The notes beneath the pieces were generated by a model that saw only the letters and a list, made by a program, of their open reading frames with translations, did no database searches and was not told where the DNA came from. This document shows positions 59,579 through 64,000 of a DNA stretch of 64,000 bases, in pieces. Position numbers and translations under genes: made by a program. This DNA is from Alteromonadaceae bacterium BrNp21-10 (GTDB taxonomy: Bacteria > Pseudomonadota > Gammaproteobacteria > Enterobacterales > Alteromonadaceae). Location of the stretch: NCBI GenBank assembly GCA_030418115.1, contig JAUHQD010000015.1, positions 35,139-99,138 of the forward strand, read 5' to 3'. Positions within the stretch are counted from its first letter, which is position 1. Each line of letters opens with the position of its first letter.

Positions 59579-60760
59579 ATGGAATACGCTCATAACCTGA
59601 CAACCTTTGCTCTATTGATAGCGACGATGGGAATGCTGTCTTTAAGCATTCCTGTTTTACTGCTTGGTGCAGCAAATCGTTCAGCAAAAGTGCCTTTGGT
59701 TAGCTTTTTACTTTTTAGCGGGCTTGCCAACGGTTTACCTGCACTTATTGAGTTTTATCCGCCATTAGAGCTTTATGGTCTGGCTATTTTTTTACCCTGC
59801 TATTTACTTGTGCCAGCAAGTTTATGGCTATACGTTCAGGCAATTACCTCACCTATTCCTTGGCGTTTCAGCAAGCCACAGATTAAGCATTTTGTTCCAG
59901 CCTGTTTGGCGTTAATGGTTTCCAGCATGCTTGTTGCATTACCACGGGAAACACTGGCCAATCTGTTTATCAACGACAATGCTTCGCCAATATCTTTTGA
60001 GGCCGAGTTAATCGTCTTATGTGCATTCGCTTTGCTGGTACTTTGGGTACTGTTATCGGCCATGTATGTAATCAAAATTCTGCTCAAACTGACTCGTTAT
60101 CGAATCCGCTTAAAGGAGCTCTTTGCGAATAACGAACAACGTGAGTTGCTATGGTTAAGTTGGGTTGTCTTGGTTCTAGCCATAACCTGGCTAGTATCAC
60201 TTTTATACAGTATTCCACTACTGACTAATCAAGCCTTACCACTGCCGATAGAAATAATAGGTTTTATGCACTTTTGTTTGTTGTGGCTTATGTCGCTATT
60301 TGGCATAAAACAACAACCTGGTTTCGAGGGACGATATCTAAAACCAGAAAAGGACACTCAGCAAACTCAAGTCGACAATGAGACGCTGGCGAAAAAGTAT
60401 CAAAAATCTGGCTTAGGTGATCAGCAATTACAGCGCATCGCAGATAAAGTAGAAAATGCGATGAGTAGTAAAAAGTTGTATTTGGATCCTAGCTTATCTC
60501 TAATGAAACTAGCCTCAGAAACCCAAGTTTCAGCTAATTACTTATCTCAAGTGCTTAATGAACACATTGGAAAATCGTTTTTCGATTACATCAATAGTTT
60601 GCGGATCCAACACGCGATCCCAGAAGTGGTTGCGGCGGAAAAGACCATTTTGGATATTGCCATGGATACTGGTTTTAATGCCCGCTCCTCATTTTATAAA
60701 GCGTTTAAAAATGAGACCGGATTAACACCTAGTGAATATCGCATTCAGAAAAGTATGTGA
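59579..60760 (+). CDS. AraC-family regulator with membrane-embedded N-terminal domain
   Basis: About seven membrane helices fill residues about 1-240 (for example ALLIATMGMLSLSIPVLLLG and LYGLAIFLPCYLLVPASLWL). A linker follows, then a C-terminal HTH_18 domain at about 290-390. That domain has ASETQVSANYLSQVLNEHIG and ILDIAMDTGFNARSSFYKAF, and ends in TPSEYR. I use ATG 59579 (MEYAHN); a TTG seven codons upstream has no ribosome site. The membrane-AraC class is thought to sense signals in the bilayer. Its divergent DUF2306 neighbour is the obvious target. Confidence 0.87.
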   Translation: MEYAHNLTTFALLIATMGMLSLSIPVLLLGAANRSAKVPLVSFLLFSGLANGLPALIEFYPPLELYGLAIFLPCYLLVPASLWLYVQAITSPIPWRFSKPQIKHFVPACLALMVSSMLVALPRETLANLFINDNASPISFEAELIVLCAFALLVLWVLLSAMYVIKILLKLTRYRIRLKELFANNEQRELLWLSWVVLVLAITWLVSLLYSIPLLTNQALPLPIEIIGFMHFCLLWLMSLFGIKQQPGFEGRYLKPEKDTQQTQVDNETLAKKYQKSGLGDQQLQRIADKVENAMSSKKLYLDPSLSLMKLASETQVSANYLSQVLNEHIGKSFFDYINSLRIQHAIPEVVAAEKTILDIAMDTGFNARSSFYKAFKNETGLTPSEYRIQKSM

Positions 60761-60826
60761 TGAATAAAATCTATCCCAAATTCATGCTTCGCAATCGAAC
60801 AAATCAATGGTGAAATCAATGAAGAG

Positions 60827-61208
<382 letters not shown>

Positions 61209-61214
61209 CGGCGG

Positions 61215-61243
61215 ATTCTACGCAGTTAAGGCCACCATTACAA
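61215..61243 (-). promoter_or_regulatory. rnpB promoter
   Basis: TTGTAA (61243-61238), a 17-base spacer and TAGAAT (61220-61215), with the RNA 5' end seven bases downstream. The spacing and geometry fit a sigma70 promoter. Confidence 0.75.
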
Positions 61244-61300
61244 TCAACAACCCGCTTATCTACTCATCAGCGACATCATTTACCATTCTCTAGGCAATAA

Positions 61301-61334
61301 AAAAGGCGCTAAGCAGGAATCTGCCGCGCCTTTT
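61301..61334 (-). terminator. Terminator after serA
   Basis: AAAAGGCGC (61301-61309) pairs with GCGCCTTTT (61326-61334); inside, GCAG pairs with CTGC. On the minus strand the stem runs into T6. It lies 17 bases after the serA stop codon and separates it from the rnpB promoter. Confidence 0.88.
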
Positions 61335-61350
61335 ATAATTTTTAATAACA

Positions 61351-62523
61351 TTAGTCGATTAAGCGAACCGAAATAACATGAGCTACTTCAGCTATGGCAT
61401 CGATAACTGAGCTATTAACCTGTTGTTCCACATCCAGAATATTATAAGCCAAGTCACCACGACTACGGTTAACCATATCAATAACGTTGACGTCGTGATC
61501 TGCTAATACCGACAACACGTTACCCAATACTTTAGGAACATTCTCATTAGAAAAAATTATACGCTGGCCTTCACAGCGGGCCATGCTAACCGCAGGGAAG
61601 TTAACAGAATTTTTAATGTTACCGTTTTCTAAGTAATCCATGATTTGGTCAGCCGCCATAATGGCACAATTTTCTTCCGCTTCTGCGGTAGAAGCACCGA
61701 TGTGTGGCATGGCAATGACGTCATCACGTCCATAAAAAGCGGGCTCTGGAAAATCGCAGACGTAACCTTTTAGCCGACCCGAATCCAATGCGCGTACAAT
61801 GGCATCTGGATCAACAATGGTCTCACGGGCAAAGTTGACTAGCGTTAACCCTTTTTTGGCTTGAGCCAAGGCATCGTCATTAATCAAATGATGAGTAGGT
61901 GCAATGGCGGGTACATGCAAACTAACGTAATCACAACGGGATAATAACGATTGTAAGTTTTCTGCACGTTGTACATCGCTAGATAAGCGCCAAGCGGCCT
62001 CGATAGATAACGCGGGGTCAAAACCAACGACTTTCATACCCAATGCCAAGGCTATATCGGCGACCAAAGAACCAATTGCACCTAAGCCGACAATACCTAA
62101 TGTTTTGCCCATTAATTCACTGCCAGCGAACTGTTTTTTCTGGGCTTCTAGCAATTTATGTAATTCCGCTGCATCGGTCACATCATGTAAAGTTTTAACA
62201 TGATCGATACCGGCTTTGATACCACGAGAGCCCAATAAAAGAGCCGCCAGTACCAATTCTTTTACCGCATTAGCATTAGCACCAGGGGTATTAAAAACCA
62301 CTATACCTTTCTTGCTATAATCTTCTACTGGTACGTTATTAACGCCTGCGCCTGCACGAGCAACGGCTAGTACTGAATCCGCCAATACTTCGGTGTGTAA
62401 TTTTTGACTACGTAACAAAATCGCGTCAGGGTGACCAATATCGGACCCTACTTCATATTTTTCGCGACTAAAACGATCAAGACCTTTGACCGATATTTGG
62501 TTATAGGTTTTAACTTTATACAT
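61351..62523 (-). CDS. serA: D-3-phosphoglycerate dehydrogenase (short ACT form)
   Basis: Oxidises 3-phosphoglycerate to phosphohydroxypyruvate, first step of serine synthesis. 390 residues: substrate domain, NAD-binding Rossmann domain with GIVGLGAIGSLVADIALALG, catalytic Arg (NFARETIVD), Glu (DFPEP) and His (MPHIGAST), then a C-terminal ACT domain at about 318-390 (VPKVLGNVLSVLADHDVNVIDM) for serine feedback. It lacks the long ASB insert of mycobacterial SerA. It is downstream of serC with a 61-base gap, a serC-serA operon, ending at a terminator. Confidence 0.95.
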   Translation of the reverse strand: MYKVKTYNQISVKGLDRFSREKYEVGSDIGHPDAILLRSQKLHTEVLADSVLAVARAGAGVNNVPVEDYSKKGIVVFNTPGANANAVKELVLAALLLGSRGIKAGIDHVKTLHDVTDAAELHKLLEAQKKQFAGSELMGKTLGIVGLGAIGSLVADIALALGMKVVGFDPALSIEAAWRLSSDVQRAENLQSLLSRCDYVSLHVPAIAPTHHLINDDALAQAKKGLTLVNFARETIVDPDAIVRALDSGRLKGYVCDFPEPAFYGRDDVIAMPHIGASTAEAEENCAIMAADQIMDYLENGNIKNSVNFPAVSMARCEGQRIIFSNENVPKVLGNVLSVLADHDVNVIDMVNRSRGDLAYNILDVEQQVNSSVIDAIAEVAHVISVRLID

Positions 62524-62584
62524 GGTTATCCCTTATTATTTGTGACTTCTGCTAACCGCTAGTTAGCACTATGAGCAAATTTCT

Positions 62585-63703
62585 CTATTTTGCGCTAACT
62601 TGGTTATAGGCCCATGTTAACCAAGGCATTAAGGCCTCTAGATTGGCGGTATCAACCGTAGCACCACACCAAATACGCAAACCCGCTGGCGCATCACGAT
62701 AAGCACCAATATCGTAAGCCACTTGCTCTTGCTCTAATAATTTAATCAACGCTTTTACTTGGTCGGCTTCAAGCTTAAGGCTTAAACACACACTGGTATT
62801 TGAACGAATGGCTTTATCAGTGGCTAGAAAATCGATCCAGTCATTGTCGGCAACAAACTGCTCTAGTACCGCTAAATTGGCATTACAGCGCGCTACTGTC
62901 CCTTCAACGCCACCAACACTTTCAACCCATTGCAAGGCATCTAAGTAGTCCACTACGCAAAGCATAGAAGGTGTATTGATAGTGGCGCCGGTGAAAAGAT
63001 CTTCAGTTAGCTTGCCACCTTTAGTCATACGGAATATTTTCGGTAATGGCCACGCTGGGGTATAACTCTCCAAACGAGCAACAGCACGCGGGCTTAGAAT
63101 TAACATACCGTGCCCGCCCTCACCGCCCAGCACTTTCTGCCAGCTATAAGTGGTAACGTCTAGCTTTTCCCATGGAAGTTGCTTAGCAAATACGCCAGAT
63201 GTAGCATCGCAAAAAGTCAGGCCTTGCCGATCATCAGCAATCCAATCGCCATTAGGCACGCAAGCCCCCGAGGTAGTACCGTTCCACGTGAAGACTACAT
63301 CGTGGTCACAATTCACTTCGGCTAAATCAGGGATCTGACCATAATCCGCACTTAATGTACGCACGTTGTCTAATTTAAGCTGTTTATTGATATCGGTCGC
63401 CCATCCTTGACCAAACGACTCCCAATACAACACATCTACCGGACGCTCACCTAACATCGACCACATAGCCATTTCCATTGCACCAGTATCTGACGCTGGC
63501 ACCACAGCAACGCGGTAGCCTTCAGGCAAACCTAAAATGCGCGCGGTATCCAAGCAAGCGCTTTTTAATGCCTCTTTACCTATTGCAGCGCGATGTGAAC
63601 GGCCCAATACGGCTAAGTTAAGCTGATTAACATCATAACCAGGACGCTTGGCACAAGGACCAGAAGAAAAATTAGGATTAGCAGGTTTAATCGAAGGTTG
63701 CAT
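62585..63703 (-). CDS. serC: Phosphoserine aminotransferase, alphaproteobacterial-type SerC
   Basis: PLP enzyme that makes phosphoserine from phosphohydroxypyruvate and glutamate, second step of serine synthesis (fold type I). 372 residues. PLP-Lys is in [26 protein letters not shown] starts the substrate region; [13 protein letters not shown] and [12 protein letters not shown] are present. This version differs clearly from the E. coli type (SSGPAMLPAEVL, SHRGKEF) and looks like the branch typical of alphaproteobacteria. ATG 63703 has AGAGG eight bases upstream, inside a 12-base CTCTAGCTAGAG palindrome. Transcription runs from the rrn side towards serA. Confidence 0.93.
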   Translation of the reverse strand: MQPSIKPANPNFSSGPCAKRPGYDVNQLNLAVLGRSHRAAIGKEALKSACLDTARILGLPEGYRVAVVPASDTGAMEMAMWSMLGERPVDVLYWESFGQGWATDINKQLKLDNVRTLSADYGQIPDLAEVNCDHDVVFTWNGTTSGACVPNGDWIADDRQGLTFCDATSGVFAKQLPWEKLDVTTYSWQKVLGGEGGHGMLILSPRAVARLESYTPAWPLPKIFRMTKGGKLTEDLFTGATINTPSMLCVVDYLDALQWVESVGGVEGTVARCNANLAVLEQFVADNDWIDFLATDKAIRSNTSVCLSLKLEADQVKALIKLLEQEQVAYDIGAYRDAPAGLRIWCGATVDTANLEALMPWLTWAYNQVSAK

Positions 63704-63884
63704 ATCAGCCTCTAGCTAGAGTGAACAAGATGTAAAAATAGACGCCAGAAAATACAAGTGATTGAGCCGTTAGGCAAATATTAAAATGTGATGAGGTAGA
63801 AATTTATGTGAAATTCTAAAAGCAGTTTAATAAGTCATAACTTTCTTGATGTATTTTGAATAGATTGGCTGAATTTCAGGCAAT

Positions 63885-63916
63885 AAAAAAGCCCGAGTCT
63901 TTCGACAAGGGCTTTT
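63885..63916 (-). terminator. Terminator downstream of the rrn operon (5S side)
   Basis: AAAAGCCC (63887-63894) pairs with GGGCTTTT (63909-63916), with an inner GTC/GAC step. On the minus strand it ends in T6. It lies just past the 3' end of the 5S-like RNA, as in rrn operons. Confidence 0.85.
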
Positions 63917-63930
63917 CTATTTAATTGGGA

Positions 63931-64000
63931 GTCTGGCGGTGTGCTACTCTCACATGGGGGTGGAGTCGGTTAACAGCGAAGCATTGCTTCGCCCGACGTA
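63931..64000 (-). rRNA. rrf: 5S ribosomal RNA, 3' end (partial, with unusual internal hairpin)
   Basis: On the minus strand positions 63959-63931 read CCCCATGTGAGAGTAGCACA then CCGCCAGAC, matching the universal 3' end of bacterial 5S rRNA (CCCCATGNGAGAGTAG and a terminal GCCAGRC). Upstream of that the expected GGTAGTGTGGGG and loop are missing; instead there is a structured insert, GTCGG...CCGAC enclosing GCGAAGC-AAT-GCTTCGC (63969-63997). The RNA therefore either carries an insertion in the helix IV loop or is a truncated copy. The rest lies beyond the window. A terminator follows at once. Confidence 0.7.

Noticed and set aside
62550..62568. Hairpin TGCTAAC/GTTAGCA between serC and serA
   Set aside because: Short seven-pair stem without a T-run; insufficient for a terminator or attenuator call.
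63710..63721. Perfect 12-base palindrome CTCTAGCTAGAG before serC
   Set aside because: It overlaps the ribosome site and could form only a weak four-pair stem; may be chance.

Overview
The window is a 64 kb stretch of a free-living, probably marine gammaproteobacterium of moderate GC (roughly mid-40s by eye). The gene set points that way: RpoS, the complete proteobacterial division/cell-wall (dcw) cluster ending in lpxC and secA, a Pseudomonas-type minor pilin operon with pilY1, a bacterial type A RNase P RNA, and a sodium-pumping OadGAB decarboxylase. Several traits (alphaproteobacterial-like SerC, pentonate-pathway genes, GH10 xylanase lipoprotein) would fit Cellvibrionales-like marine bacteria, but I cannot fix the genus from sequence alone. 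There are no IS elements, prophage genes or CRISPR arrays; the window is essentially core chromosome with small accessory islets.

Layout. 1-2468: the 3' part of rpoS with its terminator, then a membrane diguanylate cyclase. 2503-24529 (minus strand): mraZ-rsmH-ftsL-ftsI-murE-murF-mraY-murD-ftsW-murG-murC-ddlB-ftsQ-ftsA-ftsZ-lpxC, then an M23 peptidase, secA and mutT. Most dcw genes overlap by ATGA or TAATG junctions, so translation is coupled. The cluster starts from a promoter followed by a clear array of MraZ boxes. 24712-28515: divergent glpK, then a three-domain xylanase lipoprotein. 28603-35270 (minus): pilV-pilW-pilX-pilY1-pilE, the minor pilins and tip adhesin of a type IV pilus. 35463-42883 (minus): murJ, then ribF-ileS-lspA-fkpB-ispH. 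43087-45397: an ABC exporter and a MAPEG protein. 45569-48810: a small two-helix membrane protein that is easy to miss, and a PAS-GAF-PAS-GGDEF-EAL protein. 48880-52043 (minus): oadGAB. 52248-60760: single genes (thioesterase, a GGDEF relic, M20 peptidase, carbonic anhydrase), a likely pentonate-degradation pair (SMP-30 lactonase and XylX-like dehydratase), and a divergent DUF2306/membrane-AraC pair. 60827-61208: rnpB (minus). 61351-63703 (minus): serC-serA. 63931-64000: the 3' end of a 5S rRNA (minus), so an rrn operon lies beyond the right edge.

The clearest shared themes are envelope growth and division (dcw, murJ, lspA, lpxC, M23), surface motility with c-di-GMP control (pilus operon plus two GGDEF-type enzymes and one decayed one), and xylan/pentose use (GH10 lipoprotein, lactonase, dehydratase). 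The observations most worth checking are a 5S rRNA whose helix IV loop seems to carry an inserted hairpin, a PilY1 whose von Willebrand domain is split by two tandem beta-sandwich-like repeats, small unannotated genes, a DNSR variant of the MurE substrate motif, and several inverted repeats that look like operators. I found no convincing new multi-gene defence or mobile system.
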